From Lewinellaceae bacterium (GTDB taxonomy: Bacteria; Bacteroidota; Bacteroidia; Chitinophagales; Saprospiraceae): a stretch of 46,585 bases of DNA. The translations under genes and the position numbers were made by a program. The notes beneath the pieces were generated by a model, which was given only the letters and a program-made list of their open reading frames with translations, was not told the DNA's origin and did no database searches. Position 1 is the stretch's first letter. Each line of letters starts with the position of its first letter. The DNA lies in assembly GCA_016711435.1 (NCBI GenBank), contig JADJSY010000055.1, positions 1 to 46,585 on the forward strand, written 5' to 3'. This document shows positions 1 through 8,670 of this stretch, in pieces.

Positions 1-350
1 CTTGAGTCGTCCGAAGCAACGATGGACACACCCCCGACAATCACAGCATGCGGTTTAACCAGCGTATTGGTAGAAACGATTACGGTCGTATCGATGCCTG
101 GGCCTTGCACCTGAAAAGTGAAGTCTATGGCGCCTTCCCAGACACAATCCGCGTTGCAGGGACAGCGATATTCATCTGCGCCTATAAAACAAATGGTCAG
201 GTCATGATCGGTAAAATCAATACATTGCTGCCAGGACAGCGTAGCGGTATTGCCTTTTTGAGCGTCGTTTTTTTCTTTTTTACAAGAATTAAAAATGACA
301 ATGGCGAGAAAAAGTAAAGCAATTGAATAACGGTTTTTCATCTTTTTCAT
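1..350 (-). CDS. putative lipoprotein, C-terminus outside the window
   Basis: A reading frame of 116 codons starts at the ATG at 350 and runs off the left edge. The N-terminus has Lys-rich residues, a hydrophobic stretch (IALLFLAIVIF) and then NSC followed by lysines, which is a typical Bacteroidota lipobox, so a membrane-anchored lipoprotein is expected. Further on, a Cys-containing segment (CPCNADCVWEG) resembles the short Cys/Trp motif found in many small exported Bacteroidota proteins of unknown function. I do not know the function. The plus-strand frame over the same bases is a shadow. Confidence 0.7.
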   Translation of the reverse strand, partial: MKKMKNRYSIALLFLAIVIFNSCKKEKNDAQKGNTATLSWQQCIDFTDHDLTICFIGADEYRCPCNADCVWEGAIDFTFQVQGPGIDTTVIVSTNTLVKPHAVIVGGVSIVASDDS

Positions 351-420
351 GTTAGCATTTGATCAGAAGACAGCACCGGTTACTGAAAACGTTGGTTTGA
401 AAAAAATAAAAGACCGTTCC

Positions 421-565
421 GGCCCCTCCAACGAGAGGGGTGACTTCACCTTGGCATCCCCTGATAAGCATATCAGAGTGAAGTCATCCCAGGACTGAGT
501 ACCCTTGGCATTCCCTGATAGAAATGCCAAGGGTGAAGTCACCCCCTCTCCGTTGGAGAGGGGGC
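421..565. repeat. imperfect long inverted repeat between two minus-strand genes
   Basis: The left arm at 421-457 pairs with the right arm at 523-565 with a few indels. The arms contain GGTGACTTCACC-type sequence and G/C runs. Inside, the phrase TTGGCATYCCCTGATA occurs twice in direct orientation (451-466 and 505-520). It sits just downstream of the xylanase stop and upstream of the lipoprotein, so it could act as a terminator, but it is longer than a normal one. Confidence 0.7.
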
Positions 566-588
566 CGGGGGGGTGAGGCCCCTATACC

Positions 589-2730
589 CTAAAAACCAGA
601 AACGACTACACGTATCACCTTCCGCCGTCCGCCATTTTCAATGGAAAGAAAATAAGCGCCGGAAGGCCAGGCGCTAGTTTGAAAAGTATGACTGGCAGTC
701 GTATGATCCAGCACCTGCTCAGCGACCAAACGACCCAGCGCATCGGTAGCGCGCAAGGTGACGAGGCCGCTAAAACCGGTATTTTCCCAGTTCAGCACAA
801 CGGCATCCCGGACGAGCGTCGGTGTTGCAGTAAACTTCAAAAATTGCGCAGTCTCATGGGCGCCAACCAGGCACAAAGCATTGAAATTCAATATGGTATC
901 GCTAACAAGATCAATAAATCTCGTTTGTGATAATCCGTCTCCGCAGTCCACTGTCACCTTGTATTTGCCTTTAAATCCACGGACAGAGGCATCGCCGGAC
1001 AGGTTGGTCTGCAAGGTTTCATTGGTCCACCATTGGTTAAAAACCTGGTCGATAAATGCTTCGCCGCCGGGTTTCAGGGTCCAGTCTTCGCGATAGATCG
1101 GAGCATTGTCCGTCCAGTGCGCGCCGTCCCAGAATCCCCACATCAGGAATCCTTTCATACTCGGATGCGCAAAAGTAATGGTCAGGAAATCGCGCATATA
1201 GTCGGCCTGCGTTTGAGCCGGCACTAATTTGTCGATGTCATATTCGGTTATTTTTGCTTCCAGCCCGTAAGCATTCCAAAATTCGTCGTAAATCTCCTTG
1301 ACGCGTGGAATACCGGTCGGTGAAGCAGAAAAGTGCCCCTGAAAACCGATGCCTTCAATGGGCGCACCGGCAGCGATGAGTTCGTCGATGCGGCTGCGCC
1401 AGGTTGCTATGCCGTTGGTAGGCGAATCGCCCTGCTCGATGGCGATATAATCGTTGAGGTAGAGCACCGAATTGGGAGCGAGTGAATCGGCTTGCCTGAA
1501 AATTTCGGCGTACAATTCACGGCCGGTTGTGTAGCCCGGCGTACCGGCAAAGCGGTTGGCGTAATCGTTGTTGGTAGTAATTTCATTCAAAACGTCCCAG
1601 TCGATCATTTCCGTGCCGATACCCGGGTAACTCAGGATGTCCTGAATATGCGCCCGGATGCGCCCTTTGATGTATGCCGGTGTTGCATTGGCATTGATAT
1701 CGGACGGAGAGTACGCCCAGCCCGGCCAGGCCAGGTTATGTCCGCGTATGCTGATGCCGCGGTCGTGCAGCCATTGGACATCGTTGGCAATTTCTGGTTG
1801 TGAACTAAACCAATGTTGCTCCCAGGCAGGCCATTTGAGGTCGTTTTCAAAAACTACCTCGTTGAAACCGTGTCCGTTGCCGTCGAGATTCAGTAGTTTT
1901 TCTTCGTAGGTGGCATTAAAACCCGAACCGCCATTGAATTTGTTGCTGACAACCGCTGTACCGAATTTGAATTCGTGTTGCAGCATTTCCACCTGCACCT
2001 GCGCACCGGAAACAGGTTGTCCGTTGACATCGCTTACCTGAACGCTCAGGTTCGCTTTCCGGAGGCTTTCGATACTGGCAGCTGCATCTGCGCGCCAGGC
2101 TGCATCGGGTTCCTGACCGGGATACGTATCGTTGTTCAGCAATACCGGCAATTGGGTGAAAAACACGGTGTTTTTGTAATTCACACACGCCGCGCCGCCG
2201 ATTTCGATGGTCTGGTTGCCGAAAGCCAGGTGCAAACCGATATTAAGCGCATTAACTGCGTATCCGGCCTGCGATTCAAATGGCGCTGCGTACATTTCCC
2301 ATTCGCTGCCAACATTAACAGTTGAAAGTACCTCTTTGGCGTACGTGACATTATTTTCCGCGAAAATGCTGACTTTCGCATTGGCAGTCGGGCTGCGCAA
2401 CCAAATGATTACCAGGCATTTGTCGCCGGCAGATATCGCAGAGGTATTGGAATATAAATGTCCCGCATCCCAGGGGTTAGCCTGTAGCGTCACCACGCGC
2501 TGACGTGCCTGGGTGAAGGGTTGGCCCGTTGCGGTGAAATTGGTAGTAGTGCCGCCGTAGTTAATTGCAGCAGCCAATGTGGCGGTTTCGGTATTGGGCA
2601 ACACCCATTGCACCGGCGCAGGAAGCGCGTAGGTGGTCTGGAGCAGGGTGCTCAGGGCGGTGTGGTAGGCGTCCTGGGCGGAGAGTCGGGTGAAGGTGAG
2701 AAGGAGCAGGAGAAGGAGATTATTTTTCAT
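589..2730 (-). CDS. secreted GH10 endo-1,4-beta-xylanase with T9SS-type tail
   Basis: A 713-aa glycoside hydrolase family 10 enzyme that should cleave internal beta-1,4 bonds in xylan outside the cell. I place the start at the ATG at 2730, because it is followed directly by a signal peptide (MKNNLLLLLLLTF...LSAQ); an upstream in-frame start would add 20 residues that do not fit. An N-terminal beta-rich region (about residues 20-200) looks like a carbohydrate-binding module. The GH10 barrel follows, with the acid/base in WDVLNE (E383) and the nucleophile in ITEYD (E496). The last ~75 residues, with a short GxYFLSI-type motif and a basic end, look like a Por/type IX secretion sorting domain. 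It stands alone, without a polysaccharide utilisation locus in view. Confidence 0.93.
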   Translation of the reverse strand: MKNNLLLLLLLTFTRLSAQDAYHTALSTLLQTTYALPAPVQWVLPNTETATLAAAINYGGTTTNFTATGQPFTQARQRVVTLQANPWDAGHLYSNTSAISAGDKCLVIIWLRSPTANAKVSIFAENNVTYAKEVLSTVNVGSEWEMYAAPFESQAGYAVNALNIGLHLAFGNQTIEIGGAACVNYKNTVFFTQLPVLLNNDTYPGQEPDAAWRADAAASIESLRKANLSVQVSDVNGQPVSGAQVQVEMLQHEFKFGTAVVSNKFNGGSGFNATYEEKLLNLDGNGHGFNEVVFENDLKWPAWEQHWFSSQPEIANDVQWLHDRGISIRGHNLAWPGWAYSPSDINANATPAYIKGRIRAHIQDILSYPGIGTEMIDWDVLNEITTNNDYANRFAGTPGYTTGRELYAEIFRQADSLAPNSVLYLNDYIAIEQGDSPTNGIATWRSRIDELIAAGAPIEGIGFQGHFSASPTGIPRVKEIYDEFWNAYGLEAKITEYDIDKLVPAQTQADYMRDFLTITFAHPSMKGFLMWGFWDGAHWTDNAPIYREDWTLKPGGEAFIDQVFNQWWTNETLQTNLSGDASVRGFKGKYKVTVDCGDGLSQTRFIDLVSDTILNFNALCLVGAHETAQFLKFTATPTLVRDAVVLNWENTGFSGLVTLRATDALGRLVAEQVLDHTTASHTFQTSAWPSGAYFLSIENGGRRKVIRVVVSGF

Positions 2731-2953
2731 AATACAAAGTCTTTTACAAATATTGTGATTAGCAGATTTTGCCGCGGTTATTTGGGTCACCGTAGGTTAA
2801 TGAGCCCCAGCGGGGCATATTAATAATAATCTTCGCTAAGCTTAGAGTATGCCACAATATAAACACCAGGCTGGGCATTTATTTTACTACCGACCTTATG
2901 CCGCTACGCTGCCATGCATCTCAACACGAATAACCAATAACGGATAACTATTT

Positions 2954-3538
2954 TCATTTCAGCCGCAAAATATTCCCCTGGTGGTAGCACGACCTGCAGC
3001 GCGGTTCGTATTGTTCCTTTTCGCCCAGCAACACAATGGAATCACCTTCTGCCAGCCGGTAAGAATGTGTGGCCAGATTGCCGCAATGCACACAAATAGC
3101 ATGTACCTTGGTGACGTATTCGGCGGTGGCGAGCAGGGCAGGCATAGGCCCGAACGGAAGCCCGCGGTAATCCATATCCAGACCGGCGACAATGACCCGA
3201 ACGCCGCGCAAGGCCAGTTCCTGACATACCGCCGCCAGTTCATCGTCAAAAAATTGCGCTTCATCAATCCCCACGACGGCGGTATCGGGACTGATTTTGA
3301 GCAGTTTGGAAGAATGATCGACTGGCGTAGACAATACAGTCGTCGAATCGTGCGAGACGATCGCAACGTCGTCATAACGCGTATCGATACGGGGTTTGAA
3401 CACCTCTACCCGCATGTCTGCGATTTTGGCCCGCTTCAGGCGGCGAATAAGTTCTTCCGTTTTACCGGAAAACATACAGCCGCAGACAACTTCGATCCAG
3501 CCGCTGCGTTGACCTTTAAAATGTGGCTCGAGAAACAT
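2954..3538 (-). CDS. tdk: thymidine kinase (type II)
   Basis: Phosphorylates thymidine to dTMP with ATP in the pyrimidine salvage pathway; cytosolic and usually tetrameric. The 194-aa length fits the family. The P-loop is GCMFSGKT (residues 20-27), the DEAQF motif carrying the catalytic acid is at residues 92-96, and two Cys pairs (CVHC and CRSC near the C-terminus) form the structural zinc site. The ATG at 3538 gives the usual short lead before the P-loop. It is divergent from the gene at 3708. Confidence 0.96.
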   Translation of the reverse strand: MFLEPHFKGQRSGWIEVVCGCMFSGKTEELIRRLKRAKIADMRVEVFKPRIDTRYDDVAIVSHDSTTVLSTPVDHSSKLLKISPDTAVVGIDEAQFFDDELAAVCQELALRGVRVIVAGLDMDYRGLPFGPMPALLATAEYVTKVHAICVHCGNLATHSYRLAEGDSIVLLGEKEQYEPRCRSCYHQGNILRLK

Positions 3539-3707
3539 CTTTATCCTTTGTTTGTGCTGGTTTGCCCGCCGGTTGATTTAAAATTTATATTTTAAAACAT
3601 TGTTAATCAACATTTTAAAATAAAAATGAAAATAAGATCAGGGATTTATTGCAGTAATTTTTGAAATTCGCCGGTGAAAATAGGCAGAACTATCCTCCCT
3701 TCAGCAA

Positions 3708-4418
3708 ATGGATTTACATAAAACGAAATTTTACCTGGATAAACTCAATCGGGAGTATACCCGAATGAGCAAAGATCCTGACACCATTGTCCGCATTGAT
3801 GTGGACATTATGGCTTCTTACGTGCGCGAGTTGTACGATGCCATTCTTTCGGATATGGTTGCGGCTGCACCCAAACACGAAGTCACACACCAAAGGAAAG
3901 CAGTGCCTATGAAACCTGCCTTATCGGAAGAGCCTCCGGCGCCGGTACCTGCCGAACCCATCGCTCCGCCGCCGCCGCCGGTATTCGAGCCGGCCGCCCC
4001 GCCGCCGCCACCCGTGATCGAGGAAAAACCTGCTCCGGCCGCGCCGCCGGTGGAACTGGCGCCGCAACCGCAACCGGTGGTCGCATCCCAAAGTACGGAA
4101 CCGACTCCTCCGGGTATGGAAGTGCTTTTTGAAGAAAAACAGGCCAAAGAACTGTCGGACAAACTCTCCGAACTGCCCATTGCCGATCTGAAAAAAGCCA
4201 TTGCGCTCAATGACCGCCTGCTACTCACCCGGGAACTTTTTGCCGGCGACGGACAGGCATTTGAAACAGCCATTGCGGTACTGAATGGTTACACCCATTT
4301 CGGAGACGCCAAAACTTACCTAGTCGACAGCTGCGTGATCCGCTACGGCTGGTTAGATAAAAAACGGGTCGAAGAAGCGAAGACGTTTATACGGTTGATT
4401 CGCCGCAGATACAAGTGA
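3708..4418 (+). CDS. conserved Bacteroidota protein with proline-rich linker
   Basis: 236 aa. The N-terminus (about 1-65) is predicted helical (DLHKTKFYLDKLNREYTR). It is followed by about 75 residues dominated by Pro, Ala and Glu, a flexible linker. The C-terminal domain (about 150-236) contains the string KKAIALNDRLLLTRELF, which recurs in uncharacterised proteins across Bacteroidota. There is no signal peptide or membrane segment, so it is probably cytosolic. Its function is unknown to me. The repeat array downstream begins at its stop codon. Confidence 0.85.
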   Translation: MDLHKTKFYLDKLNREYTRMSKDPDTIVRIDVDIMASYVRELYDAILSDMVAAAPKHEVTHQRKAVPMKPALSEEPPAPVPAEPIAPPPPPVFEPAAPPPPPVIEEKPAPAAPPVELAPQPQPVVASQSTEPTPPGMEVLFEEKQAKELSDKLSELPIADLKKAIALNDRLLLTRELFAGDGQAFETAIAVLNGYTHFGDAKTYLVDSCVIRYGWLDKKRVEEAKTFIRLIRRRYK

Positions 4419-4563
4419 GTGTTTGGTGTGTGGTGTTTCGTGTTTGGGGTGCTTTGCCTTTGACAACTGTGTGGCTTGGCGGAGCTCCTAAACATGAAAC
4501 ACTAAAACGCCACTCAAGCCAAAGGCAAAGCGCCCCAAACACTAAACACCATACACCAAATAC
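4416..4563. repeat. GTGTTTG-type heptamer array as inverted repeat
   Basis: The left arm (4416-4463) reads as drifting 7-base words (GTGTTTG, GTGTGTG, GTGTTTC, GTGTTTG). The right arm (4519-4563) is close to its reverse complement, including CTTTGCCTTTG against CAAAGGCAAAG. The middle carries unrelated sequence. The array starts inside the stop codon (TGA) of the upstream gene and ends about 40 bases before the enolase start. Confidence 0.8.
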
Positions 4564-4600
4564 CATTCAATACATTTCAACATAACTTAACAGACAGAAC

Positions 4601-5888
4601 ATGAGTGCAATCCGAGAAATAATTGCCCGCGAAATTCTTGACAGCCGCGGAAATCCTACCATCGAAGCAGAAGTATGGACGGAAACAGGTTTTATGGGAC
4701 GCGCAGCCGTACCCAGCGGCGCCAGCACCGGCGTACACGAGGCAGTAGAACTGCGCGACGGTGATGCCAACCGTTACTTAGGCAGGGGCGTGCTTCATGC
4801 AGTAAAAAATGTGGAGCAACAACTCCGCGAAGAACTGATCGGCCAGGAAGTGACCGACCAGATCAAAATTGACCGCCTGATGATTGCGCGCGACGGCACC
4901 CGCAACAAAAGTAAGGTTGGCGCCAATGCCATCCTTGCCGTGAGCCTTGCCGTAGCCAAAGCCGCTGCCGAAGAACTGGGTCAGCCCCTGTATCGCTACC
5001 TCGGCGGTGTGAACGCACATGTACTGCCTGTGCCGATGATGAATATCCTCAACGGCGGTTCTCATGCCGACAACGGGATTGACTTTCAGGAGTTTATGAT
5101 TATGCCGGTCGGCGCCAGTTCCTTCCGGGAAGGACTGCGTATGGGCGTCGAAGTGTTTCACCACCTGAAAAGTGTGTTGAAAAGCAAGGGGTATGCCACC
5201 AACGTCGGCGACGAAGGCGGTTTTGCACCTGGTATCAAAAACAATGAAGAAGCCATTCAAATGGTGATGATCGCCATTGAAAAAGCCGGTTACCGCCCGC
5301 TGGAAGATATGGTGATCGCTATGGATGCCGCTGCATCCGAATTCTACGACGCCGAGAAAGGGGAGTATGTATTCAAAAAATCGACCGGCGACCGCTACTC
5401 CTCGAAAGATATGGTGGCCTTCTGGAAAGACTGGTGCAACCGCTACCCGATCTACTCCATTGAAGACGGCTGCGCCGAAGACGATTGGGACGGCTGGAAA
5501 CTCCATGACCGAAACCCTCGGCCACCGCATTCAATTAGTTGGCGACGACCTGTTTGTCACCAATGTGGAACGCCTGCAACGCGGTATCGACGAAAAAATC
5601 GCTAATTCGATCCTGATTAAAGTCAACCAGATCGGTTCCCTGACGGAAACCATCGAGGCCGTACAACTGGCTACCCGCCATGCCTACACCTCTGTGATCA
5701 GTCACCGCTCCGGCGAAACGGAAGATACGACAATTGCCGACCTAGCCGTAGCGCTCAATACCGGTCAGATCAAAACCGGTTCTGCTTCCCGCTCCGACCG
5801 GATCGCCAAATACAATCAGTTGCTGCGCATCGAGGAAGAACTGGGTGATGCGGCTACGTATCTGGGCAAGTCTATTTTCGGGCTGTAG
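4601..5888 (+). CDS. eno: enolase, interrupted by a one-base insertion
   Basis: Converts 2-phosphoglycerate to phosphoenolpyruvate in glycolysis. The first part (4601 to about 5503) shows the classic N-terminus (REILDSRGNPT), the SGAST loop with GVHEAVELRDGD, and NVGDEGGFAP. After GWKL the frame breaks: removing one C from the CTCC at 5501-5504 restores the family sequence MTETLGHRIQLVGDDLFVTN, the S-H-R-S-GETED loop and a normal C-terminus. The corrected protein is 428 aa, the usual length. Both halves are well conserved in sequence, and enolase is normally essential, so I favour a sequencing or assembly error over a true pseudogene. Confidence 0.93.
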
Positions 5889-5892
5889 CCTG

Positions 5893-6028
5893 GTTATCAG
5901 TTATCGGTTATTAGTTATCAGGGGTGGTAGTGGACCATCTGTACAAATTCAGGGCGGTTTTAGTGCGCCCAACATTTGTACAAATGGTCCCTTACCACCC
6001 TGATAACTAATAACCGATAACCGATAAC
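5893..6028. repeat. GTTATYR heptamer hairpin between convergent genes
   Basis: The left arm at 5893-5947 consists of four 7-base words (GTTATCA, GTTATCG, GTTATTA, GTTATCA), then GGGTGGTA and a TGTACAAAT end. The right arm at 5974-6028 is its near-complete reverse complement over 55 bases. It fills the gap between the stop codons of eno (plus) and paaC (minus), so it could terminate transcription from both sides. Confidence 0.88.
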
Positions 6029-6032
6029 GAAA

Positions 6033-6785
6033 CTACCACACATTCCCCGGATACGTCCTCTGCAAATGCTGCATTTCAGCGAGTATAAAACCCAGGTGTT
6101 CGCTGTGGCGACCGGTTTTTCCTCCTTTTTGCATCCATTCCCCGGCGGGTTGTTGCAGGGTGGCTTCGGCCAGCACTGCCGCCACTTTTTGTTGCCACAG
6201 CACTTTTATTTTTGACAAATCAGCGCCGATACCTGCGTCGGCAGCCCACTGGTCGGCAGGGCTGGGTGTGGTCAGTTCTCCGGTAAAAGGCCATAAATCG
6301 TCTACAGCCTGTTGCATTTTCTGATGACTCAATTCCGTGCCGTCGCCAAGGCGCAGCATCCATTCGGAAGTGAAGCGCAGGTGATACGTGACTTCCTTGA
6401 GTGATTTTTCGGCAATGGCGGCCAGTTGTTCGTCGCGGCTTTCCAGCAAAGCCTGGTAATGGAAATAATTCCAGGTATCGAAAAAGAACTGCCGCACGAT
6501 GGTATAAGCCCAGTCGACATTGGGTTGTTCGACCAGCAACACATTGTAAAACTGGTGCGCATCGCGGAAATAGGCCAGATCGTCTTCCGTGTGGCCCTTG
6601 CCTTCTACATTGCCGGCGTGGGTCAGCAGCATTCTGGCCTGGCCGAGCAGGTCGAGCGCCATATTGGTGAGCGCAATATCCTGTTCCAGCACCGGGCCGT
6701 GGCCGCACCATTCCCCGAGGCGCTGCGACAGGATCAGGGCATTGTCTCCCAGTTGGAGCAGGTATTCAAAATGAGGATTTTCCAT
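6033..6785 (-). CDS. paaC: phenylacetyl-CoA epoxidase structural subunit PaaC
   Basis: 250 aa. PaaC is the non-catalytic ferritin-like partner of PaaA in the ring-1,2-phenylacetyl-CoA epoxidase that starts aerobic phenylacetate breakdown. Family features visible are YLLQLGDNALILSQRLGEWCGHGP at the N-terminus (quoted in two parts in the family as LGDNALIL and EWCGHGP), DIALTNMALDLLGQAR, EDDLAYFRD, and YHLRFTSEWMLRLGDGT. Metal ligands are normally incomplete in this subunit. It lies downstream of paaB on the same strand with a 300-base repeat-filled gap. paaD, usually next, is absent; enolase follows instead. Confidence 0.94.
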   Translation of the reverse strand: MENPHFEYLLQLGDNALILSQRLGEWCGHGPVLEQDIALTNMALDLLGQARMLLTHAGNVEGKGHTEDDLAYFRDAHQFYNVLLVEQPNVDWAYTIVRQFFFDTWNYFHYQALLESRDEQLAAIAEKSLKEVTYHLRFTSEWMLRLGDGTELSHQKMQQAVDDLWPFTGELTTPSPADQWAADAGIGADLSKIKVLWQQKVAAVLAEATLQQPAGEWMQKGGKTGRHSEHLGFILAEMQHLQRTYPGNVW

Positions 6786-7085
6786 GAAGTTGGTGACTTA
6801 AGTAGTTATCGGTTATCAGTTATCAGTTATCCGGCTTGATACTTAAGCATTTGTAAGTAGTTATCCGTTATTAGTTATTGGTTATCCGGCTTGATAATCA
6901 AGCATTTGCAAAGAATTTAAGCAAAACTAATTATGCACACCTCCTTATAAAAAATTAACTCAAACTGATTTTAACTCGGCACTTACACGTGTTTAAAACT
7001 TCGCACTTCGCACTATTGACTTCGCACTTGTTACAGACTTCGCACTGCCGACTTCGCACTTCGCACTGTGTTGACTTCGCACTTG
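6786..7085. repeat. repeat-filled gap between paaB and paaC
   Basis: No gene is seen here. Bases 6805-6831 and 6860-6887 are two GTTATYR heptamer arrays. Each is followed by a conserved phrase (TAATCAAGCATTTGCAAAG and a shorter variant) that recurs elsewhere in the window. Bases 6994-7085 contain repeated ACTTCGCACT words, the reverse-strand form of the GTGCGAA array at 24485-24613, and end at the paaB stop codon. Confidence 0.8.
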
Positions 7086-7364
7086 TTACATGTGTTTGAC
7101 CGCATCAGGCAGGTCGTAAAAAGTCGGATGGCGATATACTTTGTCGTTAGCGGGGTCGAAAAAGGCTTCCGCATCTTCCGTGGAGGCGTGAATATGCACG
7201 GATTCGACGACCCAGATGCTTACGCCTTCATTGCGGCGGGTATAAACATCGCGTGCATTTTCAATGGCCATTTGCGCATCGGCAGCGTGGAGGCTGCCCA
7301 CGTGTTTATGGCTGAGGCCCTGTTTCGAGCGGATAAATACTTCCCAGAGTGGCCAGTCTTCCAT
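7086..7364 (-). CDS. paaB: phenylacetyl-CoA epoxidase subunit PaaB
   Basis: 92 aa, normal for PaaB, a small subunit needed for assembly of the PaaABCE epoxidase. Recognisable segments are WPLWEVFIRSKQGLSHKHVG at the start, the DAQMAIENARDVYTRR helix, and the WVVES strand. It is upstream of paaC in the expected order, but no paaA lies upstream: the next 390 bases are non-coding. The GTGAGTA repeat array lies immediately before the ATG, where a promoter or leader would be. Confidence 0.94.
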   Translation of the reverse strand: MEDWPLWEVFIRSKQGLSHKHVGSLHAADAQMAIENARDVYTRRNEGVSIWVVESVHIHASTEDAEAFFDPANDKVYRHPTFYDLPDAVKHM

Positions 7365-7538
7365 GATGTGAGTGGTGAGTAGTGAATTGTGAGTAGTGAG
7401 TAGTGAGTGGTGAATTGCCGGTTTTGGTCAAATTTGTTGGCAGCAAATGAGGGGTTGAAGCGTTAAAGCAGTTTAAACAGTTGCAAAAATAACTTGCCGG
7501 TTAAAATATTGTTGTTTCCCTTATCGCTTAGTATACGT

Positions 7539-7642
7539 CGCGCCGTCAGGTTTTATGCATGGGTTAAGCCGGGGATACGTTTACTAAACTTTTTAAGTTT
7601 AGTAAACGTCGCTAAATAGAATGCACAAAACCTAACGGCGCG
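7539..7642. mobile_element. nested palindromic MITE-like element (104 bp)
   Basis: The outer arms, 7539-7560 and 7621-7642, are 22-base inverted repeats with two mismatches (CGCGCCGTYAGG...). The inner core, 7577-7609, is a perfect 15-base inverted repeat with a 3-base loop (ACGTTTACTAAACTT arm). There is no coding capacity. The nested design resembles a miniature inverted-repeat element or an extended REP element. A second element with the same 15+3+15 core layout lies at 25645-25802. Confidence 0.6.
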
Positions 7643-7707
7643 AAGTACAACAAGGACAAAGGTAAAGCAACAATACTTTGTAATAATCAAACACTTGCGG
7701 AAAGACG

Positions 7708-7715
7708 TACTTTTG
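7708..7715 (+). promoter_or_regulatory. -7 promoter element TACTTTTG
   Basis: Exact match to the Bacteroidota -7 consensus TAnnTTTG, 43 bases upstream of the ATG at 7758. No clear -33 TTTG is present at the usual spacing. Confidence 0.5.
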
Positions 7716-7757
7716 CAGCCAACCTTAACAAGTCTATCAACTTTTCCACACAAAACA

Positions 7758-8641
7758 ATGAATATGAAATTGAAATGCGTTTTTACCCTGTTACTGGCCA
7801 TTGTTTCGCTTTCGATGCACGCACAACTGCGCTATGGATTCAAAACAGGTCTGAATTTCGCGACGATAAGAGGCGAATCTGAACTGGGCGTCGGTGGCGC
7901 TTCGCTGGAAAACTGGGAAAATATAACCGGTTTCCAGATCGGTATCACCCTTGGCTTTCCAATTACCGATAACTTCGGCATACGCGGCGAACTGATGTAT
8001 TCCAAAAAGGTGCGAAATACACTTTCGACGGCCCTTCCTATCGTTTTTTCCGCAATGCGAATACGGTAAAATTCACCACTGGCAACTCCAAATACCTGAT
8101 CAATGTCAACAATTCCTATATTGATTTTCCGGTAATGGCTTATGCCCGCTGGAAAAGTTTTGAAATTTCCGGCGGCGCTTATGCGGCGCTTTTAGTGCAG
8201 TCGGTCGGCGAAGGCGCGCTGACGTATTCCAATGCTATTTCCGTTGTGCCGCCGAACAACCCGGTGGCTGAAGTCAAAGTCAACCTGTCGCACAACTACC
8301 GCAAAGACGATGTAGGTGAAGGTACCGCCGGCGAAACGGTCAGCGTACAGGTCGATGCCGCCAAATTTGATATTCTGAAAACGCAGGGCGCGTACTACGA
8401 CTACACGGAAGACCGCGGAAGTTTGTACAACAGCCTGGATTACGGCCTGGTTGGCGGCGTTTCTTACTTCCTGAGCAGTGCCCTGTACTTCAATGTGCGG
8501 TTGCAATACGGCCTGGCCGACTTGACCAAAAATGAAGCGGACCTGTCCAAGGGCGCTGTGGGCGATGATTTGTCGCTGCAATACCGGAACGACAACGACC
8601 GCAATTTTACGGTGCAGGCTTCCGTTGGTTTTAGTTTCTAA
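7758..8641 (+). CDS. outer-membrane beta-barrel protein, one frameshift
   Basis: An exported protein with a signal peptide (MNMKLKCVFTLLLAIVSL...HAQ) and then LRYGFKTGLNFATI, a typical opening of porin-like PorT/OmpA-type barrels in Bacteroidota. Alternating polar/hydrophobic strands and a terminal aromatic (ASVGFSF) fit a barrel of about 294 aa. The frame breaks near 8009-8011; adding one base (AAGGT to AAGGGT) gives YSKKGAKYTFDGPSYRFF and joins the downstream frame. I chose the ATG at 7758 because it directly precedes the signal peptide. Ligand or role is unknown. Confidence 0.78.
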
Positions 8642-8670
8642 AAATTTCACCCAAACATAACCCTCTATCC

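Larger units (their letters stand above)
7365..7757. other. gene-free interval with repeats, a palindromic element and a promoter
   Basis: Bases 7370-7415 are GTGAGTA/GTGAATT heptamers. Bases 7539-7642 hold a nested palindromic element (listed separately). Bases 7708-7715 match the Bacteroidota -7 element. No convincing reading frame is present, in particular no PaaA. Confidence 0.7.

Noticed and set aside
2730..2790. Upstream start of the xylanase at 2790
   Set aside because: It would place 20 polar residues before a perfect signal peptide.
2981..3595. 204-codon open frame on plus opposite thymidine kinase
   Set aside because: The minus frame is a complete, motif-bearing thymidine kinase.
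5495..5510. Programmed ribosomal frameshift in enolase
   Set aside because: No slippery heptamer or stimulatory hairpin at the site, and the same kind of defect occurs in many unrelated genes here.
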